Source: G025836975 sp040391135
Lineage (GTDB): Bacteria > Pseudomonadota > Gammaproteobacteria > Burkholderiales > Burkholderiaceae_B
NCBI GenBank assembly: GCA_040391135.1
Contig: JBEBYL010000012.1
Location: 16,589-80,588, forward strand
Reading direction: 5' to 3'
DNA: 64,000 nucleotides
Part shown: positions 54,296 through 62,162 of the stretch, one piece after another
How the letters are laid out: every line of letters starts with the position of its first letter
Numbering within the stretch: the stretch's first letter is position 1
The notes under the pieces: generated by a model
Database searches by the model: none
What the model was told of the DNA's origin: nothing
What the model saw: the letters and a program-made list of their open reading frames with translations, nothing else
Program-made: the position numbers and the translations under genes

Positions 54296-54316
54296 CCGCA
54301 GGCATCACGCCTGCGG
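54296..54316 (+). terminator. Hairpin after the curlin gene
   Basis: CCGCAGGC and GCCTGCGG pair over 8 bp around a 5-nt loop, 20 nt after the stop. With no T-run it is a weak terminator or 3' stabiliser that would let some transcription reach the csgH-like gene. Confidence 0.5.
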
Positions 54317-54362
54317 CCCCTCCCGGGGCGAACATACCGCATGACTACTAGAAAGGCCGTAA

Positions 54363-54671
54363 ATGAACGCAGATGCCGATATTCAGGTTTGGCTGGAAAC
54401 AATGGCCAGGACCCAACCCGTTGTCATCATTCCGTACGTGCAGAGCACGGAAAATAGAACGCTGGGCTACAGGCTCAGGGCGGTAAAGGATGGGCCGGAA
54501 GGACGCTCGGTGCTGGGCCAGGGGGGTACGCTGAATGTGCCGGCGGATACGCCCACTGCCTTGGGCCGGATGTCGCTGAACTACAGCTCGCGGGACGTCT
54601 GCAGCATCGATCTGACGCTAAACGAAACCGGCGAAGCCCAGCGCAATTACCACTTTGCCTGCCCCGAATAG
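54363..54671 (+). CDS. CsgH-like curli assembly / anti-aggregation protein
   Basis: 102 residues. Beta-rich, with QPVVIIPYVQSTENRTLGYRLRAVKDGPEGRSVLGQGGTLNVPADTPTALGRMSLNYSSRDVCSIDLTLNETGEAQRNYHFAC; two Cys residues (CSIDL and HFACPE) could form a disulfide, as in CsgC/CsgH periplasmic inhibitors of curlin aggregation. No signal peptide is visible and an in-frame TAA sits directly before the ATG, which is odd for a periplasmic protein. Assigned mainly by context plus the beta-sandwich pattern. Confidence 0.6.
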   Translation: MNADADIQVWLETMARTQPVVIIPYVQSTENRTLGYRLRAVKDGPEGRSVLGQGGTLNVPADTPTALGRMSLNYSSRDVCSIDLTLNETGEAQRNYHFACPE

Positions 54672-54972
54672 GCTTCTTTACAAGAATTTACCGTGTAACA
54701 GCAACAACTTACGCTGATTTACTAAGGTAAACATTTACTTGCAACAAAGAACGTGAGTTAATACCATATTGGGTAGTTGGGATCAATTAAGATCACAATT
54801 TGTTTCGCTGAGTGCGAACCGGACAGTTGGCTAAGTGATATTCTGCGGGTAGACGCCGATATTGAACGCCCTGTGACAATGAAATCAGGGTATAGGCTTT
54901 TTGTCTTCCCCGGCTGCTTGCCTCTGAATGAGCTCGCCACAAGCGAACGTCGAACAAAGGGAAGAACAAAGC
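54672..54972. promoter_or_regulatory. AT-rich csgD control region with TTTAC dyads
   Basis: 301 bp, clearly more AT-rich than its surroundings. TTTAC-TAAG-GTAAA at 54718-54731 is an exact dyad. A related TTTACCGTGTAA lies at 54687-54698 (about 31 bp upstream) and a TTTAC half site at 54734. Helically spaced sites suggest a regulator operator, perhaps autoregulation by the CsgD-like protein. I see no coding potential. Confidence 0.5.
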
Positions 54973-55698
54973 ATGTCTCTCATCACCGTCATCGAACCGC
55001 ACCCGTTGATCCGGCTGGGTATTCTGCAATTATTGTCCAATGTCGAGCCCAGATCCTCCCTGAAAGGCGAGGATTATTCCAGCATCGCGCGCGACACGCC
55101 GTGCCCTGATGAATCCGATCTGGTTTTGCTTTCCATTTCGTCTTTTGAAGATGTGCATGCATTGACGACGGCCACCGAACGCGTCTTTGCGCCCAAAGCC
55201 ATGCTGCTTTTATCCGACAGCAGCGATATGCCGCACTCCGTCCAAGGATTGCCTTCTTCTGTTGCCGGCTATGTGCCCAAGAATGCCCCTCCGGAAGTGC
55301 TGCAGGCTTCGGTCCGGCTGGTGCTGGCTGGCGGATCCTGCTTTCCCATGCGACCGAACGTTGCCAACTCACAACAATCGCTGCTGGCGCACTTCAAGCC
55401 GGTCAATTGGCAGGTTGATGGCGAAAGGAGAACCAAGGCGGCCAATGCCAATCCCGAATCCGAAATGCTGGGGCTGACACCCAGGCAATATGAGGTCCTG
55501 GTACTGCTGGCTCGCGGCTATCCCATGAAAACGGTTGGCCGCTACTTGAATATCTCCGTTGCAACGGCCAAGGCGCATACCGAAACCCTATACCAGCGCC
55601 TGGACGTACACAACCGCAACGCCGCCGTCTACGAAGCGGTATCGCGCGGCGCCACACTGGGATGGCCATCGATCGGCGGACCCCAGCAAAGCGCCTAA
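54973..55698 (+). CDS. csgD: CsgD-like LuxR-family regulator with degenerate receiver
   Basis: 241 residues from the ATG at 54973; an upstream in-frame ATG at 54928 adds 15. The N-terminal receiver-like domain lacks phosphorylation residues: the acidic pair position reads VIEPHPL and the acceptor position reads LVLLSISSF. The C-terminal LuxR HTH is intact: LGLTPRQYEVLVLLARGYPMKTVGRYLNISVATAKAHTETLYQRLDVHNRNAAV. A degenerate receiver is also a known trait of E. coli CsgD. Its position after the curli genes makes it the likely curli activator, perhaps also of pga. Confidence 0.8.
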   Translation: MSLITVIEPHPLIRLGILQLLSNVEPRSSLKGEDYSSIARDTPCPDESDLVLLSISSFEDVHALTTATERVFAPKAMLLLSDSSDMPHSVQGLPSSVAGYVPKNAPPEVLQASVRLVLAGGSCFPMRPNVANSQQSLLAHFKPVNWQVDGERRTKAANANPESEMLGLTPRQYEVLVLLARGYPMKTVGRYLNISVATAKAHTETLYQRLDVHNRNAAVYEAVSRGATLGWPSIGGPQQSA

Positions 55699-55749
55699 GC
55701 CTGAGCCGTACTCGTAAAGCTGGCCGTAGACCAGCGCGAGCCGGAGCGC

Positions 55750-56304
55750 TTAAAGCAAGCCCATTTGCAAGCGTGCGGGCTCGCTGATCATTTCGCGGCT
55801 CCAGGGCGGATCCCAGACCAGATCCACCTTCACTTCATCGACGCCGTGTATGGACAGGAGCTTGTTGCGCGCCTCATCGGCGATCATGGTGCCCATTCCG
55901 CAGCCAGGCGCCGTCAGCGTCATCTGGACTTCGATACGGAACTGCTCGTCGGCCGCGGGCATGACCTTGCAGCTATAAACCAGGCCCAGATTCACGATAT
56001 CGATGGGGATTTCAGGGTCGTAGCAGGTGGACAGCAGGCTCCAGGCCGCGTCTTCAACCGCTTGCGCGGTAACGGGCCCCTCGTGCATGTGCATGGCCGC
56101 TTCAGTGGGCTCGAAACCGAGGGCATCGCCGTCGGCTCCTTCGACCCGGTACAGGTTGCCCTCGACCATGACGGTATAGCTGCCGCCCAACTGCTGGGTG
56201 ATGGTGGCTTCGCAGCCCTTTTCAATAGTGACAGGCGAGCCGTAAGGCACCGTGACTGCGGGGCAGTCGCGGCTTACGATCACGTCTTGACGTGTATAAC
56301 TCAT
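55750..56304 (-). CDS. sufT: SufT, Fe-S cluster maturation factor (MIP18/DUF59)
   Basis: 184 residues. Central DUF59 domain: VEDAAWSLLSTCYDPEIPIDIVNLGLVYSCKV, VQMTLTAPGCGMGTMIADEARNKLLSIHGVDEVKVDLVWDPPWSREMISEPARLQMGL, the SufT signature. The N-terminal 85 residues are the extra SufT region (GCEATITQQLGGSYTVMVEGNLYRV). It assists Fe-S delivery, notably to lipoate or respiratory enzymes. Last gene of the suf operon, 18 bp after sufU. Confidence 0.93.
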   Translation of the reverse strand: MSYTRQDVIVSRDCPAVTVPYGSPVTIEKGCEATITQQLGGSYTVMVEGNLYRVEGADGDALGFEPTEAAMHMHEGPVTAQAVEDAAWSLLSTCYDPEIPIDIVNLGLVYSCKVMPAADEQFRIEVQMTLTAPGCGMGTMIADEARNKLLSIHGVDEVKVDLVWDPPWSREMISEPARLQMGLL

Positions 56305-56322
56305 GATGTGCCTCTATTTGCC

Positions 56323-56778
56323 TTATTCGGTACGCGCCGTATCCCTGGCCTGCGTAATCGCATTATGCAAGGTATGCCAGGCCAGCGTGGCGCACTTTAC
56401 CCTGGCGGGAAATTCGCGCACGCCGGACAAGACTTCCAGCTTGCCGAAATCGCGCTCTTCCGGATGCGCCTCGGTCAGCATGGCGTGCATGTCGCGAAAC
56501 AAGGCTTCGACCTGGCCCACCGGCAAGCCCTTGACGGCTTCGGTCATCAGTGAAGCCGATGCGGTCGAGATGGCGCAGCCGTGGCCCACAAAGCTGGCTT
56601 CCTGGACGATGCCGTCTTCCACCCGCGCATACACGGTCAGTTGATCGCCGCACAAAGGGTTGTGCCCATCGGCCGTATGGCTGGCGTCCGCCATGGCATG
56701 AAAGTTACGCGGATGGCGGTTGTGATCGAAAATCACTTCTTGGTAAAGCTCGCGCAAATCGCTGTGATGATCGCTCAT
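56323..56778 (-). CDS. sufU: SufU, Fe-S assembly / sulfur transfer protein
   Basis: 151 residues from the ATG that overlaps the sufS stop by 4 bp. The three conserved Cys and the Asp are present: NPLCGDQLTVY, GHGCAISTASASLMTEAVKGLP and ARVKCATLAWHTLH. SufU takes persulfide sulfur from SufS (zinc-dependent in Gram-positives) or acts as scaffold. No sufE gene is present, so SufU fills that step. Confidence 0.93.
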   Translation of the reverse strand: MSDHHSDLRELYQEVIFDHNRHPRNFHAMADASHTADGHNPLCGDQLTVYARVEDGIVQEASFVGHGCAISTASASLMTEAVKGLPVGQVEALFRDMHAMLTEAHPEERDFGKLEVLSGVREFPARVKCATLAWHTLHNAITQARDTARTE

Positions 56779-58031
56779 TGATGCCCTGTTCCAAACAATT
56801 TCTGTGCCTTGCGCAGCGCCGCGGCCAAGGCGGCGATGTCTTCCTGCGTGTTGTAAAGCGCCAGCGATGCCCGCGCCGTGCCGGGAATCCCGAAACGGGT
56901 CATCAAGGGCATGGCGCAATGATGCCCCGCCCGTATGGCAACGCCTTCCGTATCCAGAATGGTGCCCAGGTCGTGCGGATGAATGCCGTCGACCACGAAG
57001 GACAGGATGCCCGCCTTGTGCGCCGCCGTCCCGATCAGCCGCACACCAGGCAGGGCAAGCAATTCTTGCGTGCCCTGCTCGAGCAGGAAGTGCTCGTGCG
57101 CCGCAATGGCGTCCAGGCCGATGGCCAGAACGTAGCGGATCGCCGCGTCCAGGCCGACGACGCCGGCGATGTTGGGCGTGCCCGCCTCGAAACGCTGGGG
57201 CACGTCGGCATAGGTGCTGCGCTCGAAGCTGACGGTGTAGATCATGTCGCCGCCGCCTTGCCAGGGCGGCATGTCTTTAAGTATGTCGTAACGTGCGTAC
57301 AAGGCGCCGATGCCGGTGGGACCGTACAGCTTGTGCCCCGAAAAGGCATAGAAATCGCAATCGATCGCCTGCACGTCGACCACCTGGTGGGCCACCGCCT
57401 GCGCGCCGTCGATCAGGACCTTGGCGCCGGCTTCATGAGCCAGGCGGGTGATTTCCGCAACCGGATTGATCGTGCCCAGCGCATTGGAAACATGCGCCGC
57501 GCCGACCAGCTTCGTTCGCGGCCCCAACAGGGCGCGATACTGGTCCATGTCCAGTTCACCGCTGTCCGTCACGGGAACCACGCGCAATCGCGCTCCGGTC
57601 TGCTCGCACAGCAGTTGCCAGGGCACGATGTTGGAATGATGCTCCATGCCGGTGATCAGGATTTCGTCGCCTTCTTTCAGCGCCTTCCTGCCCCAGCTGT
57701 AAGCCACCAGGTTGATGGCTTCCGTGGTGCCGCGCGTGAAGACGATTTCCTGGCTGCGCGCCGCATTGAGCAATTGACGGACGCTCTCGCGCCCTTGCTC
57801 GTAAAGATCGGTGGCGTGCTGCGACAGCCAATGCACGCCGCGGTGGATGTTGGCGTTGGAATGTTCGTAGTAACGGCTTTCGGCCTGGATGACCGCCAGC
57901 GGCTTTTGCGTCGTGGCGCCGTTATCCAGATAGGCCAGCCGGCGCCCTTTGACGGGATGCGACAGGATGGGGAAGTCGGCGGCGCGATCCAGCAAGCCTT
58001 CGGCGCTGGCCAGGCGTATCGGTGCATTCAT
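56775..58031 (-). CDS. sufS: SufS, cysteine desulfurase
   Basis: 418 residues from the ATG at 58031, right after the sufD stop. Class V aminotransferase fold: LAYLDNGATTQKPLAVI, IVFTRGTTEAINLVAYSWG, MEHHSNIVPWQ, LIDGAQAVAHQVVDVQAIDCDFYAFSGHKLYGPTGIGALYAR (PLP Lys in SGHK) and the catalytic Cys in IRAGHHCAMPLM. It removes sulfur from cysteine as a persulfide for Fe-S synthesis. Confidence 0.96.
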   Translation of the reverse strand: MNAPIRLASAEGLLDRAADFPILSHPVKGRRLAYLDNGATTQKPLAVIQAESRYYEHSNANIHRGVHWLSQHATDLYEQGRESVRQLLNAARSQEIVFTRGTTEAINLVAYSWGRKALKEGDEILITGMEHHSNIVPWQLLCEQTGARLRVVPVTDSGELDMDQYRALLGPRTKLVGAAHVSNALGTINPVAEITRLAHEAGAKVLIDGAQAVAHQVVDVQAIDCDFYAFSGHKLYGPTGIGALYARYDILKDMPPWQGGGDMIYTVSFERSTYADVPQRFEAGTPNIAGVVGLDAAIRYVLAIGLDAIAAHEHFLLEQGTQELLALPGVRLIGTAAHKAGILSFVVDGIHPHDLGTILDTEGVAIRAGHHCAMPLMTRFGIPGTARASLALYNTQEDIAALAAALRKAQKLFGTGHQ

Positions 58032-58032
58032 G

Positions 58033-59337
58033 CTAGAACTCTCCCAGCGCGGCGCCGCCCGGGACCAGCGAACGTATGGCGGAAGCCACCTTGCCGCGCA
58101 ACGCCTCAGGCTCGATGCGGCCGACGGCCTGGGCCGCAAATGCATAAGTCAGCACATTGCGCGCATGCGCCTCGTCCAGGCCGCGCGAGCGCAGGTAGAA
58201 CATGCTGTCTTCATCGATCTGGCCGACGGTGGCGCCGTGCGCGCACTTCACGTCGTCGGCATAGATTTCCAGCTCGGGCCGGGCGTCGGCCTTGGCCATG
58301 CGCGACAGCAGCAGACTGTCGGAACGCTGGACCGCATCGGTCTTGTCGGCGCCGGGACCCACCAGGATGCGGCCGCCGAATACGCCGCGCGCCGTATCGT
58401 CGAGTATGCCCCGATAGAACTCGCGGCTGACACCATGCGGCTGCGCATGGTCTATCAAGGTGTGGTGGTCGACATGCCTGCGGCCATCGACATAGTACAG
58501 GCCATTAAGCAGGGTTTCGCAATGATCGCCGGCAAAGCGGGTGGCGATATCGTGGCGCGCCAGGCGTGCGCCGAAGGACATGGAATGCGAGTTGTAGACC
58601 GACCCCTTGGCCTGCTCGACGCTGACCGCGCCAAGATGGAAGGCCTGCGGATCTTCCTGCTGCAGCTTCAAGTGGGTGACATGCGCATCCGCGGCCAGCT
58701 TGGCCCGCGTTACCGTGTTGGTCAGGCTGGCGCCGCTGCCCTGCCCCACATAATGCTCCACGACAACGGCCGAAGCCGCGGCGTCGGCAACAATAAGGTT
58801 GCGCGGAAAGCTGGCGGTCTGCTGGCTGGCCGCAATGAACAACAGATGCACGGGCCGATCCAGGGCAACGCCCCGGGCCAGGCTGATGAAGGCGCCATCG
58901 GCCGCCAAAGCGGTGTTCAGCGCGGCGGCGCTGGACCCTTCGAGCTCATTGCCGAAAACGGCCTCGACCTGTTCGGGAACCTGTTCCAGCGCTTCGGACA
59001 GGGACTGCACGCGGGCGCCCTGGGGCAAAGGCCCCACATCGGACAGCTCGGGCGCATGGCGTCCATCGACGAAGACCAGCCAATGGCCGGCCTCGTCGCC
59101 GCGCAGTTGCCGGGCCAGTTGCGCCGCCGACGGCTTGCCGACGTCAAGAAAGGATTGCTGCTCCAGGACGGCCAGAGAGGTGTGGCGCCACGCCTCCTGA
59201 CGTGTGGTGGGCCAGCCTTCGGCGGCGAATCGTTCGATGGCGCGCTGGCGCATGGACGACAGCCAGGGGAGCTGGGCACCGGCGGAGCTGCGCGCATGAG
59301 CCGTGAAACCGGTCACCCACGTTTGCACCGTGCTCAT
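58033..59337 (-). CDS. sufD: SufD, Fe-S scaffold complex subunit
   Basis: 434 residues. SufBD fold with N-terminal helical region (AIERFAAEGWPTTRQEAWRHTSLA) and the beta-helix core: VIVEHYVG-like VVVEHYVGQGSGASLTN, HYVDGRRHVDHHTLIDHAQPHGVSREFYRGILDDTARGVFGGRILVGPGADKTDAVQRSDSLLLS, EIYADDVKCAHGATVGQIDEDSMFYLRSRGLDEAHARNVL. Pairs with SufB and SufC. ATG overlaps the sufC stop by 4 bp. Confidence 0.95.
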   Translation of the reverse strand: MSTVQTWVTGFTAHARSSAGAQLPWLSSMRQRAIERFAAEGWPTTRQEAWRHTSLAVLEQQSFLDVGKPSAAQLARQLRGDEAGHWLVFVDGRHAPELSDVGPLPQGARVQSLSEALEQVPEQVEAVFGNELEGSSAAALNTALAADGAFISLARGVALDRPVHLLFIAASQQTASFPRNLIVADAAASAVVVEHYVGQGSGASLTNTVTRAKLAADAHVTHLKLQQEDPQAFHLGAVSVEQAKGSVYNSHSMSFGARLARHDIATRFAGDHCETLLNGLYYVDGRRHVDHHTLIDHAQPHGVSREFYRGILDDTARGVFGGRILVGPGADKTDAVQRSDSLLLSRMAKADARPELEIYADDVKCAHGATVGQIDEDSMFYLRSRGLDEAHARNVLTYAFAAQAVGRIEPEALRGKVASAIRSLVPGGAALGEF

Positions 59338-60104
59338 GCCGCGGCCCCTTTGTTCTCGGCTGCCAGATCCTTGACCCAGCCATAGCCCCGCTCTTCCAGC
59401 TCCAGCGCCAGCTCGTGTCCGCCGGAGCGGACAATGCGGCCGCCCGCCAGCACATGCACGAAATCGGGCACGATGTAGTCCAGCAGGCGCTGATAGTGGG
59501 TAATGACGATAAGCGCGCGCTCGGGCGAACGCAGGCGATTGACGCCGTCGGCCACGACCTTGAGGGCGTCGATGTCCAGGCCGGAATCGGTTTCGTCCAG
59601 AATGGCCAGCTTGGGTTCGAGCAGGGTCATTTGCAGGACCTCGTTGCGCTTTTTCTCGCCGCCCGAAAACCCCTCGTTCACCGAGCGGTAAAGGAATTCC
59701 TCTTTCATGCCCACGGCTTTCATTTCGGTCTTGACCCGCTTGATGAAGTCCATGGCATCCAGCTCGGGCAGCCCTTGATGCCGCCGCCCCGCGTTCACGG
59801 CCGCGCGCAGGAAATAGGCGTTGGACACGCCGGGGATTTCGATGGGATATTGGAAGGCCAGGAACAAGCCCGAACGGGCGCGCTCTTCAATGGGCATGGA
59901 CAGGAGATCCTGGCCCTGCCATTGCACCGACCCGCTTTCCACCTTGTAGTCCTCGCGGCCGGCGAGCACCTGCGACAGCGTGCTTTTGCCCGATCCGTTG
60001 GGACCCATGATGGCGTGGACCTCGCCGGCTTTCACCTCGAGGTTCAAACCGCGCAGAATCGCCTTGTCTTCGACCGAGGCGTGCAAATCCTTGATGCTTA
60101 GCAT
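59334..60104 (-). CDS. sufC: SufC, Fe-S assembly ATPase
   Basis: 256 residues. ABC ATPase: MLSIKDLHASVEDKAILRGL, Walker A MGPNGSGKSTLSQVL, signature EGFSGGEKKRNEVLQM, Walker B LAILDETDSGLDIDALKVVADGVN and VITHYQRLLDYI. The ETDSGLD Walker B is specific to SufC. It energises the SufBCD complex. It starts 12 bp after sufB; GGAGAAG precedes the ATG. Confidence 0.97.
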   Translation of the reverse strand: MLSIKDLHASVEDKAILRGLNLEVKAGEVHAIMGPNGSGKSTLSQVLAGREDYKVESGSVQWQGQDLLSMPIEERARSGLFLAFQYPIEIPGVSNAYFLRAAVNAGRRHQGLPELDAMDFIKRVKTEMKAVGMKEEFLYRSVNEGFSGGEKKRNEVLQMTLLEPKLAILDETDSGLDIDALKVVADGVNRLRSPERALIVITHYQRLLDYIVPDFVHVLAGGRIVRSGGHELALELEERGYGWVKDLAAENKGAAA

Positions 60105-60116
60105 TACTACTTCTCC

Positions 60117-61613
60117 TTAACCTACGCTGCCTTCCAGACTTACGCCGAGCAGGTTCTGAGCCTCGACTGCGAATTCCATGGGCAATTCCTTGAAAACTTC
60201 CTTGCAAAATCCGTTCACGATCATGGATACGGCATCTTCGGCCGAAAGGCCGCGCTGCATGGCATAGAACAACTGGTCTTCGCCTATGCGCGACGCCGTC
60301 GCCTCGTGCTCGACGCTGGCCGTGGGGTTCTGCACCTCCATGGTCGGAAAGGTATGCGCCGCGCACTTGCTGCCGATCAGCAGCGAATCGCACTGCGTAT
60401 AGTTGCGCGCGTTCTCGGCCTTGGGCGTGATGCGCACCAGGCCGCGATAGGCGTTGCTGCCGTGCCCCGCCGAAATCCCCTTGGAGATGATGGTGCTGCG
60501 CGTGTTGCGGCCCATGTGGATCATCTTGGTGCCGGTATCGGCCTGCTGCCGGTGATTGCTGAGCGCCACCGAATAGAACTCGCCGACCGAATCGTCGCCG
60601 CGCAGGATGACGCTGGGATACTTCCAGGTGATGGCCGAGCCGGTTTCAACCTGGGTCCACGAAATGCGCGAACGCGCCCCGCGGCAATCGCCGCGCTTGG
60701 TCACGAAGTTATAGATGCCGCCCACGCCGTCCTTGTCGCCGGGATACCAGTTCTGGACCGTGGAGTACTTGATCTTGGCATCGTCAAGCGCAACCAGTTC
60801 GACCACGGCCGCGTGCAACTGGTTTTCGTCGCGCATGGGCGCCGTACAGCCTTCCAGGTAGCTGACCGAGGCGCCTTCCTCGGCAATGATCAGCGTGCGT
60901 TCGAACTGTCCCGTATCTTGCGCATTGATGCGGAAGTACGTGGACAGTTCCATGGGACATCGCACCCCTTTCGGAATGTAGACGAAGGAGCCGTCCGAGA
61001 ACACCGCCGAATTGAGCGCGGCATAAAAGTTGTCGCCCGGAGGCACCACGGAGCCCAGGTACTTGCGCACCAGGTCGGGGTGTTCCTTGACGGCTTCCGA
61101 GAACGAACAGAAAATGACGCCGACCTCGGCCAATTGCTTGCGGAAGGTCGTTGCCACCGATACCGAGTCGAACACGGCATCGACCGCCACGCCCGCCAGC
61201 CTGGCGCGCTCGTGCAGGGGAACGCCCAGCTTTTCATACGTGCGCAGCAGCTCGGGATCGACTTCGTCCAAACTTTTGGGACCGTCCTTCTTGCTTTTGG
61301 GAGCGGAGTAATAGCTGATGTCCTGGAAATCGATGGCCGGGAAGCTGACCTTGGCCCACTCGGGCAGGTCCATGGTGAGCCAATGCCGATAAGCGGCCAG
61401 GCGCCATTCCAGCATGAACTCGGGCTCGCCCTTCTTGGACGACAGCAGCCGGATGGTGTCTTCGGACAAGCCTTTGGGTATGGTCACCGATTCGATCTCG
61501 GTCACGAAGCCGGCCGAGTACTCGCGATCGAGGAAGGACTCGATGGGATCGACTCGGGATGTAACGCCCGGCTCAACTCGAGGCGTGACGCCGGGTTCTG
61601 TCAGAGAATTCAT
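60117..61613 (-). CDS. sufB: SufB, Fe-S scaffold protein
   Basis: 498 residues. Landmarks: YSAGFVTEIESVTIPKGLSEDTIRLLSSKKGEPEFMLEWRLAAYRHW, PKGVRCPMELSTYFRINAQDTGQFERTLIIAEEGASVSYLEGCTAPMRDENQLHAAVVELVALDDAKIKYSTVQNWYPGDK, CDSLLIGSKCAAHTFPTMEVQNPTASVEHEATASRIGEDQLFYAMQRGLS. The Cys in IGSKCAAHT and Glu in VEHEATAS correspond to the scaffold site. Its ATG overlaps the regulator stop by 4 bp, so translation is coupled. Confidence 0.97.
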   Translation of the reverse strand: MNSLTEPGVTPRVEPGVTSRVDPIESFLDREYSAGFVTEIESVTIPKGLSEDTIRLLSSKKGEPEFMLEWRLAAYRHWLTMDLPEWAKVSFPAIDFQDISYYSAPKSKKDGPKSLDEVDPELLRTYEKLGVPLHERARLAGVAVDAVFDSVSVATTFRKQLAEVGVIFCSFSEAVKEHPDLVRKYLGSVVPPGDNFYAALNSAVFSDGSFVYIPKGVRCPMELSTYFRINAQDTGQFERTLIIAEEGASVSYLEGCTAPMRDENQLHAAVVELVALDDAKIKYSTVQNWYPGDKDGVGGIYNFVTKRGDCRGARSRISWTQVETGSAITWKYPSVILRGDDSVGEFYSVALSNHRQQADTGTKMIHMGRNTRSTIISKGISAGHGSNAYRGLVRITPKAENARNYTQCDSLLIGSKCAAHTFPTMEVQNPTASVEHEATASRIGEDQLFYAMQRGLSAEDAVSMIVNGFCKEVFKELPMEFAVEAQNLLGVSLEGSVG

Positions 61614-62107
61614 TTATGGATACTCCATGTCGTGGGACGTGCCGCTTTGGTCCTGGCTTTCGACTCGGGCACCGGCTGCGCATTCAAGGGAAATTCAATG
61701 GGGGTCGGACGGACCATGTCGGCCACGCTGACGTCTTCGAGCGTGCGCCGCACGATGGCGTTGATGCGCTGCCAATTCGTGCGGATATGGCAGCCCGCCT
61801 CGACCGTGCAGGCGCCTGGGGTGGCGGTGCATTCGGTCAGTCCGAAAGGCTGTTCTTCAAGAGCGTCTATAATCTGGGCGATGCTGATCTGATCGGCGGG
61901 CCGTCCCAGCGTGTAGCCGCCCCGGGCGCCCCGGCTGCTTTTGACCAGATCGCGCTGGCCCAGCAGCTTGAGTATCTTGCTGACTGTGGGCTGGCCCAAG
62001 CCCAGCGTGGCGGCCAGATCGGCCGCGCTGAACACACGGTCCGGGCACCCGGCCATGTGGGTCAGCAACAGCGTCCCGTAATCGATTATCTTGCTGATAC
62101 GCAGCAC
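61610..62107 (-). CDS. sufR: Rrf2-family SUF regulator (IscR/SufR-like)
   Basis: 165 residues from a GTG start at 62107 with GGAGG 6 nt upstream. Winged HTH: LRISKIIDYGTLLLTHMA, AADLAATLGLGQPTVSKILKLLGQRDLVKSSRGARGGYTLGRPADQISIAQIIDALE. The Fe-S ligand region has three Cys: LTECTATPGACTVEAGCHI. This matches the Rrf2 SUF-system regulator family, which senses cluster status and represses or activates suf. Its operator candidate lies 27 bp upstream. Confidence 0.9.
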   Translation of the reverse strand: MLRISKIIDYGTLLLTHMAGCPDRVFSAADLAATLGLGQPTVSKILKLLGQRDLVKSSRGARGGYTLGRPADQISIAQIIDALEEQPFGLTECTATPGACTVEAGCHIRTNWQRINAIVRRTLEDVSVADMVRPTPIEFPLNAQPVPESKARTKAARPTTWSIHK

Positions 62108-62133
62108 CTGCGCCTCCGAATCACTTCATTAGC

Positions 62134-62160
62134 CATATAGTACCGCTTTGGTACTATATG
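62134..62160. promoter_or_regulatory. SufR/IscR-type operator, perfect 11-5-11 inverted repeat
   Basis: CATATAGTACC (62134-62144) and GGTACTATATG (62150-62160) are exact complements around GCTTT. It lies just upstream of the regulator start and just after the ABC gene stop. The AT-rich dyad with TATAGT/TACTATA words probably overlaps the suf promoter, so the regulator would control itself and sufBCDSUT. Confidence 0.8.
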
Positions 62161-62162
62161 AG

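Noticed and set aside
56550..58430. A 626-codon open frame on the plus strand
   Set aside because: Antisense to sufU, sufS and the end of sufD, which are complete and coupled.
60306..61892. A 528-codon open frame on the plus strand
   Set aside because: Antisense to sufB and the Rrf2 regulator; no domain recognised.
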